DNA of 64,000 nt from Bin107 sp965221655 (GTDB lineage Bacteria; UBA8248), in the NCBI GenBank assembly GCA_965221655.1, contig OZ244906.1, positions 2,480,001-2,544,000 on the forward strand, in the 5' to 3' direction. Shown here piece by piece: positions 44,332 to 52,077 of this stretch (within the stretch, counting starts at the first letter, position 1; each line of letters starts with the position of its first letter). A program made the position numbers and the translations under genes. The notes beneath the pieces are model-generated. The model was given only the letters and a program-made list of their open reading frames with translations, ran no database searches and had not been told where the DNA came from.

Positions 44332-45080
44332 GCGTCGTCGTGCGGGAGGGTGCGTCCGCGGCCTTGTGTGCGCGCGCCGACCAGATGGCGGTCTGCCTCT
44401 CCCGTTTCGTGGGCGATGGGCAAGTCGTCTTTCACGGGGTGGCCTCCCCGCTGCCGATGGCGGCGATTGCGCTCGCGCGCAAAACCCACGCGCCAAACCT
44501 GACGTATCTCAACATCCCCGGCGGGGTGAACGCCCAGCCCCCCTGGCTTCCTCTCTCCACCGTGGCGCGGCAACTGATGCAGGGAGCGCTTTGCTTTTTC
44601 AGCCTCATGGAGATATTCGACCTCTCCGCCCGCGGCGGGCTGGACCTGGCGTTTCTGGGCGGTGCGCAAATCGACGCACAAGGCGACGTGAACCTCTCGT
44701 TCATCGGCGACCCCGCGGCCCCCAGGGTGCGCCTTCCGGGCGGGGCGGGCAGCGCGCACATTCTGCCCACGGCCAGGCGCACGGTACTTTGGCGCACCGT
44801 CCACGACCCGAGGAGTTTTCCGGCGCGGTGCGACTTCGTTACCGCTTCGGGCAACGTGGCGGGCGTGGTCACTCCCCTGTGCGTCTTCACGAAGTCGGAG
44901 GGTCGCCTGCGGGTGGAGTCCATCCACGCGGGCGTAACGCAGGCCGCCCTGCGCGCGGCCACGGGGTTTGATTTGGGCGATCTCGACGCCGTCCCCACCA
45001 CGCCGCCGCCCACACAAGAAGAGCGCGCGGCACTCGCCGCCGTCGACCCCGAGGGCGTGCGCCTGCGCGAGTTCGCCTGA
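44328..45080 (+). CDS. Glutaconate CoA-transferase/IpdB-like subunit B
   Basis: This 250-residue beta-type subunit has FHGVASPLPMAAIALARKTHAPNL near residue 40 and LDLAFLGGAQIDAQGDVN near 115, both matching GctB and IpdB. In true transferases the strand after THAPNL ends in a catalytic Glu (ESG-like); here the sequence is TYLNIPGG and no Glu is present. This argues against covalent CoA transfer and for an IpdAB-like hydrolase or lyase. The GTG start overlaps the upstream stop by 4 nt, so the two subunits are coupled. A PfkB kinase gene follows 17 nt later. Confidence 0.8.
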   Translation: MSVVVREGASAALCARADQMAVCLSRFVGDGQVVFHGVASPLPMAAIALARKTHAPNLTYLNIPGGVNAQPPWLPLSTVARQLMQGALCFFSLMEIFDLSARGGLDLAFLGGAQIDAQGDVNLSFIGDPAAPRVRLPGGAGSAHILPTARRTVLWRTVHDPRSFPARCDFVTASGNVAGVVTPLCVFTKSEGRLRVESIHAGVTQAALRAATGFDLGDLDAVPTTPPPTQEERAALAAVDPEGVRLREFA

Positions 45081-45097
45081 GCGGACGATTCCCCGCC

Positions 45098-46015
45098 ATG
45101 TCCCGCAAACGATTCGACGCCGTGGGCGTGGGTCTGAACTCTGAAGATCGGTTTTGCCTCGTGGATGAATATCCGCGCCCCGATACCAAGAGCGCCGTTC
45201 TCGAAACGACGCGCCAGGGCGGCGGTCAGGCGGCGACGGCCATGGCGGCCCTCGCGCGCCTGGGTCTCGACGTCGCCTACCTGGGCGCCGTGGGCGACGA
45301 CGAAGCGGGGGCGTTCTCCCTGGAGAGCCTGCGCGCGGAGGGGGTGGACGTAAGCGGCGTCGTGGTCCAGGAGGGCCGCGTGAGCCAGTCTGCAGTCGTC
45401 ATCGTTCAGCGCGCCGGTGCGCAGAGGGGCGCACGCACCATCTTGTGGCGGCGCGAGGCTGCCCTCGCCCCCGGGGACCTGCGCGAAGACCTGGTGCGCG
45501 CGGGCCGCGCCCTGCACATGGACGGCCACCACGTCGAGGCGGAAATCCGGGCCGCCCGGTGGGCGCGCGATGAAGGTGTGCCCGTGTTTCTGGACGCGGA
45601 ACGCGCACCCGAAGGCATAGAAGAATTGATTGGTCTGACGGATTATCTTGTGGCGGCGGAGGATTTTCCCGCCCTGCTCACCGGCGCCTCCGACCACAGG
45701 GAGGCGCTGCGCCTGCTGCGCGCGATGGGCCCCAAAGTGGCGGGCGTAACCCTGGGCGGGCGCGGCGCGCTCGCCTACGACGGAAAGCGGTTCTATGAAG
45801 CGGGTGGTTTTCGCGTTGCAGCCGTGGATACCACGGGAGCGGGGGATGCGTTTCACGCGGGCTTTCTCTACGGCGTATTGCGCAGGATGGACCTGGGCGA
45901 TACCCTGCGCTTCGCCAACGCGGTCGCAGCGATGAACTGCACCGCCCTCGGGGGAAGAGCCGCGCTCCCCCGCCTGAGCGAGGTGAAGACATTTCTGCGC
46001 GCGAACCCCTCATGA
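45098..46015 (+). CDS. PfkB-family sugar kinase
   Basis: This 305-residue carbohydrate kinase of the ribokinase family has the first signature near residue 40 (RQGGGQAATAMAALARLGL) and the second, DTTGAGDAFHAGFLYG, near 245, holding the anion hole and catalytic Asp. The lid strands (GVGLNSEDRFCLVDE) are at the N-terminus. The phosphorylated sugar or nucleoside cannot be told from sequence. It lies between the GctAB-like pair and a lipoprotein gene. Its last codons overlap the lipoprotein start (ATGA). Confidence 0.9.
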   Translation: MSRKRFDAVGVGLNSEDRFCLVDEYPRPDTKSAVLETTRQGGGQAATAMAALARLGLDVAYLGAVGDDEAGAFSLESLRAEGVDVSGVVVQEGRVSQSAVVIVQRAGAQRGARTILWRREAALAPGDLREDLVRAGRALHMDGHHVEAEIRAARWARDEGVPVFLDAERAPEGIEELIGLTDYLVAAEDFPALLTGASDHREALRLLRAMGPKVAGVTLGGRGALAYDGKRFYEAGGFRVAAVDTTGAGDAFHAGFLYGVLRRMDLGDTLRFANAVAAMNCTALGGRAALPRLSEVKTFLRANPS

Positions 46016-47262
46016 GAAAACAAACCGGGTCCGGAGGTTTTTGCTCCACCCTTGCGGCCTCGCTTCTTGCCCTCGTTCTGGGCGGGTGCGACCTGGTGCC
46101 CTCGTTCGGCCCGCCCGAAGAATCCGTTTCGGGGTCAATTCGCATGGGCGCGAACCTGCCGACCGAGGCTTGGCGCACGCGCACGCTCTTCATCATCCTC
46201 GAACGCGAAGGAGGCGGTCCGCCCCTGGCCGTGCAGCGTCTGGTGGAGCCGCGCTTTCCCTACCGATACGTACTGACGAAAGACGACGCGATGATTCGCG
46301 GCCAGGCCTTTGCGGGCCGCGTACGGGTGCGCGCCCGCCTGGACGCGGACGGCGTTGCGGGGCCGCTCGTGCGGGGCGACTTTGAGGGGCGAAGCGCGGC
46401 TCCCGTGGCCGTGGGCTCTGAGAACGTGGACGTGCTGATCGACCAAATCGGCACCGCGCCTCCTCCCGTGGCGAAAAAGATTTCGCCGCCTCCGCAGCAA
46501 GCCCCCTCCCCGGAAGAGGCCGGAGCCCCGCCCGCGGGCGGCCCCACCATCGGTGGCGTGGTGCGCCTCGCCCCCGCTTTGGCGGAGAAAGCGCGGGGCA
46601 AGGCCGCGCTGTTCATCATCGCGCACAAGACGCGGCCCGGCCCGCCCCTTGCGGTCATGCGGATACCGAACCCCCGCTTTCCCTTCGCGTTCACCATGGG
46701 TGCGCGCGACGTCATGCTGGAGGGTACGGAATTCTCGGGCGAGGTGTCGCTGAGCGCCAAACTCGACGGCGACGGGAGGGTCGGCACACAGCCCGGCGAC
46801 CTCTCGGGCGCTGTGCCCGGAAAGGTGCGCGTGGGCGCACGGGGGGTGGAAATCGTTCTCTCCCAAGAAGCCGGGGGCGCGCCTGCCCCGCGTTCCGCAC
46901 CGCCCGTGCAGGCTCCCGGGACCGGGGAGCGGATTTCCGGCGTCATAGAGGTCGCCCCCGCCCTGCGGGCGCAAGCCGGGGGGAAGCCGGTTTTGTTTCT
47001 CATTGCGCGCAAGGAGGGGGGCGGCCCCCCGCTTGCGGTCGTTCGCATCGCGCGCCCCCGCTTTCCGCTTGCTTTTGAAATTTCGCGGCAAAACGTCATG
47101 ATTCCCGGCGTCGCGTTCGAAGGAGAGGTTTCACTCTCTGCGCATCTGGACGCAGACGGCGCGGCGGGACCGGCAAGCCCAGGCGACCTGGAGGGCCGCA
47201 CGGTCCGGCCCGTTCGCGTGGGTGCGCGCGGGGTGCGCATCGTGATCGACAAGGCGTTTTGA
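46012..47262 (+). CDS. Lipoprotein with three CcmI-C-like repeats
   Basis: This 416-residue protein begins with a type II signal peptide and lipobox LVLGGC (lipid-bearing Cys26), so it is likely membrane-anchored in the periplasm. Three homologous domains (about 38-146, 178-289 and 309-416) are joined by Pro/Ala-rich linkers. Each follows LFxIxxxxGGPPLAVxRxxxPRFP, then a strand with MIxGxxFxGxVxxxAxLDxDG, then PGDLxGxxxxPVxVGxxGVxIVI. This order strongly resembles the C-terminal domain of cytochrome c maturation factor CcmI/CycH, where it occurs once after a TPR region. No CcmI membrane or TPR part and no ccm genes are present here, so the function is open. The start overlaps the PfkB stop (ATGA). 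Confidence 0.8.
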   Translation: MRKQTGSGGFCSTLAASLLALVLGGCDLVPSFGPPEESVSGSIRMGANLPTEAWRTRTLFIILEREGGGPPLAVQRLVEPRFPYRYVLTKDDAMIRGQAFAGRVRVRARLDADGVAGPLVRGDFEGRSAAPVAVGSENVDVLIDQIGTAPPPVAKKISPPPQQAPSPEEAGAPPAGGPTIGGVVRLAPALAEKARGKAALFIIAHKTRPGPPLAVMRIPNPRFPFAFTMGARDVMLEGTEFSGEVSLSAKLDGDGRVGTQPGDLSGAVPGKVRVGARGVEIVLSQEAGGAPAPRSAPPVQAPGTGERISGVIEVAPALRAQAGGKPVLFLIARKEGGGPPLAVVRIARPRFPLAFEISRQNVMIPGVAFEGEVSLSAHLDADGAAGPASPGDLEGRTVRPVRVGARGVRIVIDKAF

Positions 47263-47374
47263 GGCTGCGCACGCTGGCGCGGCGGATCCAAAGGGTGCAT
47301 AATCACGCCTCTGCATTTTCGGAAACACCTTTCGCGGGCATTGCCCATCCACGCACCGATAAGGAGAAGTACAG

Positions 47375-48391
47375 GTGATTATCGACCCCCATGCCCACAT
47401 CGCTCCCGAGAGTTTTATCGAAGACGTACGCCGGGGCCGCTTCGGCGACGCCGTTACCATCGAGGCGGGCGACCCCTGGGAGTTGCTCGTGACGAGGAGC
47501 ACCGTTTTGGGCGAGGAGCGCGTCCACAGGAATCCGTTGCCGAAGGAGACCTACGACGTCGAGATGCGCCTGAGCGACATGGCGAACAACCAAAACGTGG
47601 ACGTGCAGATACTCTCGGTGGTTCCGCCGATGACGCACTACGCCCTGGATGCAGGCCTGAACAGGGAACTCTCCTCCTCTTTGAACGACGCTCTGACCGC
47701 CCTCACCAAGGAGCACCCCGAGAGGTTCCTCTGCATGGCGCAGATTCCGCTCCAGGACCCCGAGGCGGCCGCCGCCGAGCTGGACCGCGCGGTGCGCAAC
47801 GGACACCTGGGTTGTCAGATCGGCTCAAACGTGGCGGGCAAGAACCTCGACGACCCCGCCCTCGACGTCGTCTGGGCGAAGGCGTGCGAGCACGACGTGC
47901 CGATTTTCATCCACCCGGTGGACGTGATGGGCGTGAACGACAGGCTCAAGGATTACTACCTGCGCAATTTCATCGGCAACCCTCTGGACACGACGATTTC
48001 GATCGCCTGCCTCATCTTCGGTGGCGTGTTCGACCGCTTCCCGAACGTCAAGTTTCTGGTTTCGCACGTGGGCGGGTTCACGCCCTGGATTCGGGGCCGC
48101 TGGCAGCACGGCTACGGCGAGCGCACGGAACCCAAGGTGCACGGGGCGCAGGAGCCCGAGAATTATTTCGGAAAGATTTACTACGACACCATCATCCACA
48201 ACGCGGATTCGTTCGAGTTCGCCGTGAACACCCTGGGTGTGGAGCGAATTCTCTACGGCACGGATTACCCCTTCGACATGGGCTATCTGGGCGCGGCGCG
48301 TGAAATTCCGGGGCTTTCGCGCTTCTCGGCGGAGGATCAGGAAAAGATGCTGTGCGCAAACGTGAAGAAGCTCTACAAGATAGCGGACTAA
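47375..48391 (+). CDS. ACMSD-like amidohydrolase, first tandem copy
   Basis: This 338-residue amidohydrolase 2 family protein has the metal motif H6-A-H8 (IDPHAHIAP), then FIHPVD, SHVGGFTPW and YGTDYPFDMG, which hold the remaining His and Asp ligands. The family decarboxylates or hydrolyses aromatic and dicarboxylic substrates (ACMSD, gamma-resorcylate and related decarboxylases). GNPLDTTI and FDRFPNVKF are typical. The GTG start follows AAGGAGAAG. A second copy begins 13 nt after its stop. It is likely in one transcript with that copy and possibly with the nitrile hydratase-like genes. Confidence 0.87.
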   Translation: MIIDPHAHIAPESFIEDVRRGRFGDAVTIEAGDPWELLVTRSTVLGEERVHRNPLPKETYDVEMRLSDMANNQNVDVQILSVVPPMTHYALDAGLNRELSSSLNDALTALTKEHPERFLCMAQIPLQDPEAAAAELDRAVRNGHLGCQIGSNVAGKNLDDPALDVVWAKACEHDVPIFIHPVDVMGVNDRLKDYYLRNFIGNPLDTTISIACLIFGGVFDRFPNVKFLVSHVGGFTPWIRGRWQHGYGERTEPKVHGAQEPENYFGKIYYDTIIHNADSFEFAVNTLGVERILYGTDYPFDMGYLGAAREIPGLSRFSAEDQEKMLCANVKKLYKIAD

Positions 48392-48404
48392 GCGAAGCGA
48401 GACG

Positions 48405-49421
48405 ATGCCTGTAATCGATCCGCATACCCACATCTACCCCGAGGCGTTCATCGAGGACGTGCGCCGGGGCCGGTTCGGCCGCACGGCGACGATAGAGGCC
48501 GACGCCCGGGGGGAGTGGATCGTAACCCGCGGCAAGGTGTTGGGGCGCGAGGCCGAACTCAGAAACAAGCTCACGCCGCTCTACTACGAGCTCGCCCCGC
48601 GCTTTGCCGACATGGAGCGCATGGGGGTCGCGCATCAGGTGCTCTCCATAGGCCCGGCCATGACGCTCTACACGCTCGAGGCCGCGGCCAGCGAGGAACT
48701 CTCCGCTTCGCTGAACGACGGCCTGGCGGCGCTCGCGCGCACCTGGCCCGAGAAATTCTCGTGCATGGCCACCGTGCCCCTGCAGGCGCCTGAGGCCGCC
48801 GCGGCCGAGCTCGAACGCGCGGCGGCAAACGGCCACGTGGGCGTGATGATCGCCTCGAACGTGGCGGGCGAGAACCTCGACGCGCCGGAGCTGGACGTCT
48901 TCTGGGCGCGGGCGCAGGCACTCGGAATGCCCGTGTTCGTGCATCCCACGAGCGTGCTGGGGGCAGGAGATCGGCTGCGGGATTTTTACCTGAGAAACTT
49001 TATCGGCAACCCGCTCGACACCACCATCGCGGTGGCGTGCCTGATATTCGGCGGGGTGCTGGACCGTTTTCCGAACCTGGTGTTTTACCTCTCGCACGTG
49101 GGCGGGTTCACGCCCTGGATTCGGGGCCGCTGGCAGCACGGCTACGGCGAGCGCACCGAGCCTAAGGTCCACGGCGCGCGGGAGCCCGAGCAGTATTTCG
49201 GCCGCTTTTACTACGACACCATCATCCACGACGCGGATGCGTTCGCCTTCGCGGCGAAAACGCTCGGGGCGGAGCGGATTCTCTACGGCACGGATTACCC
49301 GGCGGACATGGGCTACCACCAGCCCGCGCGCGATATTCCGGGGCTGGACAGACTCTCCGCGGCCGATCAGGAGATGATTCTCTCGGCCAACGCGCGGCGC
49401 GTCTACGGGCTCCGTATCTAG
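48405..49421 (+). CDS. ACMSD-like amidohydrolase, second tandem copy
   Basis: This 338-residue paralogue of the preceding gene has the same metal residues (H7-T-H9, FVHPTS, SHVGGFTPW, YGTDYPADMG). Its C-terminal half is mostly identical in protein, and 65 nt encoding the SHVGGFTPW region are identical in DNA. The N-terminal halves diverge more, mainly in the loops after the first strand, so substrate ranges may differ. Hetero-oligomer formation with the first copy is possible. A promoter for the following nitrile hydratase-like gene starts 6 nt after the stop. Confidence 0.87.
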   Translation: MPVIDPHTHIYPEAFIEDVRRGRFGRTATIEADARGEWIVTRGKVLGREAELRNKLTPLYYELAPRFADMERMGVAHQVLSIGPAMTLYTLEAAASEELSASLNDGLAALARTWPEKFSCMATVPLQAPEAAAAELERAAANGHVGVMIASNVAGENLDAPELDVFWARAQALGMPVFVHPTSVLGAGDRLRDFYLRNFIGNPLDTTIAVACLIFGGVLDRFPNLVFYLSHVGGFTPWIRGRWQHGYGERTEPKVHGAREPEQYFGRFYYDTIIHDADAFAFAAKTLGAERILYGTDYPADMGYHQPARDIPGLDRLSAADQEMILSANARRVYGLRI

Positions 49422-49426
49422 GGGGC

Positions 49427-49454
49427 TGGACAAAGGGCGCGCGGCGCGTAGAAT
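49427..49454 (+). promoter_or_regulatory. Sigma70-like promoter for the nitrile hydratase-like pair
   Basis: TGGACA (49427-49432), a 16-bp spacer and TAGAAT (49449-49454) lie 53 bp before the ATG at 49507. The same TGGACA -35 occurs before the left FN3 gene. Confidence 0.45.
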
Positions 49455-49506
49455 GCGGGGTGTCTTTTCGCATCGCGCAGCTTCGCGGCACAAGGGGGGG
49501 CATTCG

Positions 49507-49794
49507 ATGGAGGAAACCCGGTTTCGCATAGGCGACAGGGTGCGCATCAAGGAGATGTACCCCGACGGTCATCACCGCACGACGTATTACGTGAAGGGCA
49601 GGACCGGCGTCGTCAACCGCTATTTCGGCAAGTATAAAAACCCCGAGAACCTCGCCTACGGCGGCGACGGACTGCCGCTGCGCGAGCTCTACTGGGTGGC
49701 GTTCGACCTCAACGATTTGTGGGATCACGAGGCGGGGAAGAAGCAGGACAAACTGCTGATCGAAATCTACGAACATTGGCTGGAGCCGGCGTAG
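49507..49794 (+). CDS. Nitrile hydratase beta C-terminal/thiocyanate hydrolase ScnA-like protein
   Basis: This 95-residue protein matches only the SH3-like C-terminal domain of nitrile hydratase beta, which is the ScnA (alpha) subunit of thiocyanate hydrolase. FRIGDRVRIKEMYPDGHHR, YYVKGRTGVVNRYFG, LYWVAFDLNDLW and the terminal IYEHWLEPA are family-typical. The N-terminal half of nitrile hydratase beta, equivalent to ScnB, is not encoded here or next to it. AAGGGGGGG precedes the ATG. The alpha-like partner gene starts 40 nt later. The pair probably forms the core of a cobalt enzyme; nitrile or thiocyanate as substrate is not proven. Confidence 0.85.
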   Translation: MEETRFRIGDRVRIKEMYPDGHHRTTYYVKGRTGVVNRYFGKYKNPENLAYGGDGLPLRELYWVAFDLNDLWDHEAGKKQDKLLIEIYEHWLEPA

Positions 49795-49834
49795 GCCACA
49801 TCCGCCGGCACTACCCGTGAACGAGGAGCCCGAC

Positions 49835-50602
49835 ATGGCGCACTCCCACGACCACCACAGCGGCCACGGCCATCACCACCACCACGGCGAGCACGAGCGC
49901 ACCTACAGCCAGGACCCCGCCGCCCACAACGCGCGCATGCAGTCCGACGACGCCTACCGCGCGGGGGCGGTCGCCCAGGTCGAGCACGACCTGGACTACT
50001 ACCAGGTGCGCGTGACGGCGCTCCTGAACGTCTTGCGCGAGAAGGGCATCCTCACGACCGACGAGATGCGGCGCTCGGTCGAGGAGATCTACGGCCAGAG
50101 CCCGGCGATAGGCTCGCGCATCGTCGCGCGCGCCTGGGTGGACGAAGGCTTCAAGGAGAGGCTGCTGGCCGACGCCGACGCGGCTTGCGATGAGATGGGC
50201 ATCGACACCTCGGGCATCAACCGCGTGGTAGCGCTCGAGAACACCGACACCATGCGCTACATGGTGGTGTGCACCCTGTGCTCGTGCTACCCCAGGCAAA
50301 TCCTCGGCCAGCCCCCCACCTGGTACAAGAGCTTTCCCTATCGCTCGAAGGCGGTCACCGACCCCAGGGGCACGCTCAAGGACATGGACTTCGAGGTTCC
50401 CGAGGAGGTGGAGCTCGTCGTCATCGACTCGAACGCGGACTGCCGCTACCTCATCATCCCCCAGCGTCCGAAGGGAACCGAGGACTGGACGGAGGCGCAA
50501 CTCTTCCAGCTCGTGACGCGCGACTCGATGATCGGCGTGGGTGATCCTCTCACCCCCGCGCAGCTCGAAGAGGCCATGCAGGCGGCGGAGCAGGTAAGCT
50601 GA
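49835..50602 (+). CDS. Nitrile hydratase alpha/thiocyanate hydrolase gamma-like protein
   Basis: This 255-residue protein has the metal-binding claw C146-T-L-C149-S-C151, the cobalt-type form (iron enzymes have CSLCSC), where two Cys residues become oxidised. RAWVDEGFKERLL, WYKSFPYRSKAV and LVTRDSMIGVG are strongly conserved. An N-terminal tail, unusual for the family, carries 11 His in the first 20 residues and may gather or store metal. ATG 49835 was chosen over an in-frame GTG at 49817 because AACGAGGAG lies 7 nt upstream. No cobalt chaperone or P14K-like activator gene is next to it. A strong terminator follows. Confidence 0.92.
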   Translation: MAHSHDHHSGHGHHHHHGEHERTYSQDPAAHNARMQSDDAYRAGAVAQVEHDLDYYQVRVTALLNVLREKGILTTDEMRRSVEEIYGQSPAIGSRIVARAWVDEGFKERLLADADAACDEMGIDTSGINRVVALENTDTMRYMVVCTLCSCYPRQILGQPPTWYKSFPYRSKAVTDPRGTLKDMDFEVPEEVELVVIDSNADCRYLIIPQRPKGTEDWTEAQLFQLVTRDSMIGVGDPLTPAQLEEAMQAAEQVS

Positions 50603-50623
50603 AGAAGGCCGTAAATCTATCGA

Positions 50624-50654
50624 GCGGCGGGGGCGGCGTCCCCCGCCGCTTTTT
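50624..50654 (+). terminator. Rho-independent terminator after the nitrile hydratase-like genes
   Basis: GCGGCGGGGG and CCCCCGCCGC pair perfectly over 10 bp with a 6-nt loop, followed directly by TTTTT. It separates the nitrile hydratase-like pair from the next gene, whose ATG is only 19 nt further on. Confidence 0.9.
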
Positions 50655-50672
50655 CAGGCACATGGAGCGTAC

Positions 50673-52073
50673 ATGCCTGCGCCTCGCGTCGTCGCGATTC
50701 AATTCGATGGTCTGCGCGCGGACGCCCTGAGCGAGGAGAACACGCCGCATCTGGCGGCGGCGGCCGGGCGCGGGACATGGTTTCAAGCGCACCGCAGCAC
50801 CTTCCCCACCTCGACGCGGGTTTGCGTGTCGACCCTCGCCACCGGCGCCCACCCCCGGGCGCACGGCCTGCCGGGCAACTCGGCCCTCGCGCGCGCACTG
50901 GGCAGAACCATCACCACGGGCAGCCAAGCGGACCTGGCGGAGTGGGAGTGCGCCCTGGACGGGCGCCTGCTGGAGAGAGACACGTTCTTCGCCCGCACGG
51001 GCGGCGCGGTCGTGAGCGTGGCGTCGAGCGGCTCCGCCTGGCTGTGGAGTGCAGGGCGCGCGGCGCGTCTCGCCCACCCCGATATCGTACATCCCGCAGA
51101 GGGGCGCGAGGCCGTCCGCACCGAGGCCATACCCCCCGCCGCCGAACCCGACCTCGCGCGCTGTGCCTGGGCACTGGACACAGCACTTCACTGCGCCTTC
51201 GCCGAACCGACGCCGCGCGTGCTCCTCGTGCACCTGAGCGAGCCGGACAACACGCAGCACCACCAAGGCGCCGCCGGGCCGGAGTATCTCGAAGCCCTCC
51301 GGGGGGTGGACGAACTCTTCGGCGCGTTTTGGGAGAAATTTCGGGAGCGGCACGCTTCGCGCGAGACGCACCTGGTGCTGTTTTCCGATCACGGGGTGGT
51401 GGCGACGGCGGGCGGAATCGACCTCGACGCCGAACTGGAAGTCCTCCCCGGCCGGGGGGAGACCTGGGAGGTCGCCCACAGCGAGGGGGCGGCGCTTTTT
51501 TATGCACAAGACAAAAGGGCTCTCCCCGCCCTCGTCGACTTGCTGCGAACGAAAGAATGGGCCGGCCCCTTGTTCTCGGCGGACGGCGCAGGAGCGGAAG
51601 GGAGGCTTCCGGGTACGACGTCGCTCGGGCTCGTCGGCTGCGGCGGCCCCCGCGCACCCGATCTGCTCATGGGCTTTCAGTGGGGCGACGGCCATCCGGC
51701 GGGCGCGTCGCGCGCGGGCGCACTCCCCGGCTGGGGGTATTCCTCCGTCCGGAACAAGGGAACCGGGGGAACGCACGGCTCGTGCAGCCCCTATGAACTC
51801 CGAAACTTCCTGATCGCCGTGGGTCCCGCCTTCGGGGCGGGGGTGCGGATAGACGCCCCCACGGGCAACGCGGACCTCGCCCCCACCATCCTGACCCTGG
51901 CGGGAGAAAAGCCGCCCCCGGGTCTGGACGGGCAGTCGCTCACGCAAACGCCCCGCGGGCGCGGGGAGGAGCGCATATACCGCGTGGAATCGCGCGGGTG
52001 CGTGCAAACGCTCTCGCGCACGGAAGTGGAGGGGCGCTTCTACCTCAACTACGCCAGACTGGAGCGGGGGTAG
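50673..52073 (+). CDS. Alkaline phosphatase-superfamily phosphodiesterase
   Basis: This 466-residue protein of the type I phosphodiesterase/nucleotide pyrophosphatase family binds two metals. QFDGLRAD (D12), the nucleophile region FPTSTRVCVSTLATG (about 44-58), SEPDNTQHHQG with Asp and His ligands, FSDHG and the late GTHGS His are all present. No signal peptide is seen, so it appears cytosolic, unlike many homologues. It likely hydrolyses a phosphodiester, phosphonate or sulfate ester. GGAG lies 6 nt before the ATG. A terminator separates it from the genes upstream and its stop is 4 nt from the convergent selenoprotein stop. Confidence 0.87.
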   Translation: MPAPRVVAIQFDGLRADALSEENTPHLAAAAGRGTWFQAHRSTFPTSTRVCVSTLATGAHPRAHGLPGNSALARALGRTITTGSQADLAEWECALDGRLLERDTFFARTGGAVVSVASSGSAWLWSAGRAARLAHPDIVHPAEGREAVRTEAIPPAAEPDLARCAWALDTALHCAFAEPTPRVLLVHLSEPDNTQHHQGAAGPEYLEALRGVDELFGAFWEKFRERHASRETHLVLFSDHGVVATAGGIDLDAELEVLPGRGETWEVAHSEGAALFYAQDKRALPALVDLLRTKEWAGPLFSADGAGAEGRLPGTTSLGLVGCGGPRAPDLLMGFQWGDGHPAGASRAGALPGWGYSSVRNKGTGGTHGSCSPYELRNFLIAVGPAFGAGVRIDAPTGNADLAPTILTLAGEKPPPGLDGQSLTQTPRGRGEERIYRVESRGCVQTLSRTEVEGRFYLNYARLERG

Positions 52074-52077
52074 GGGT

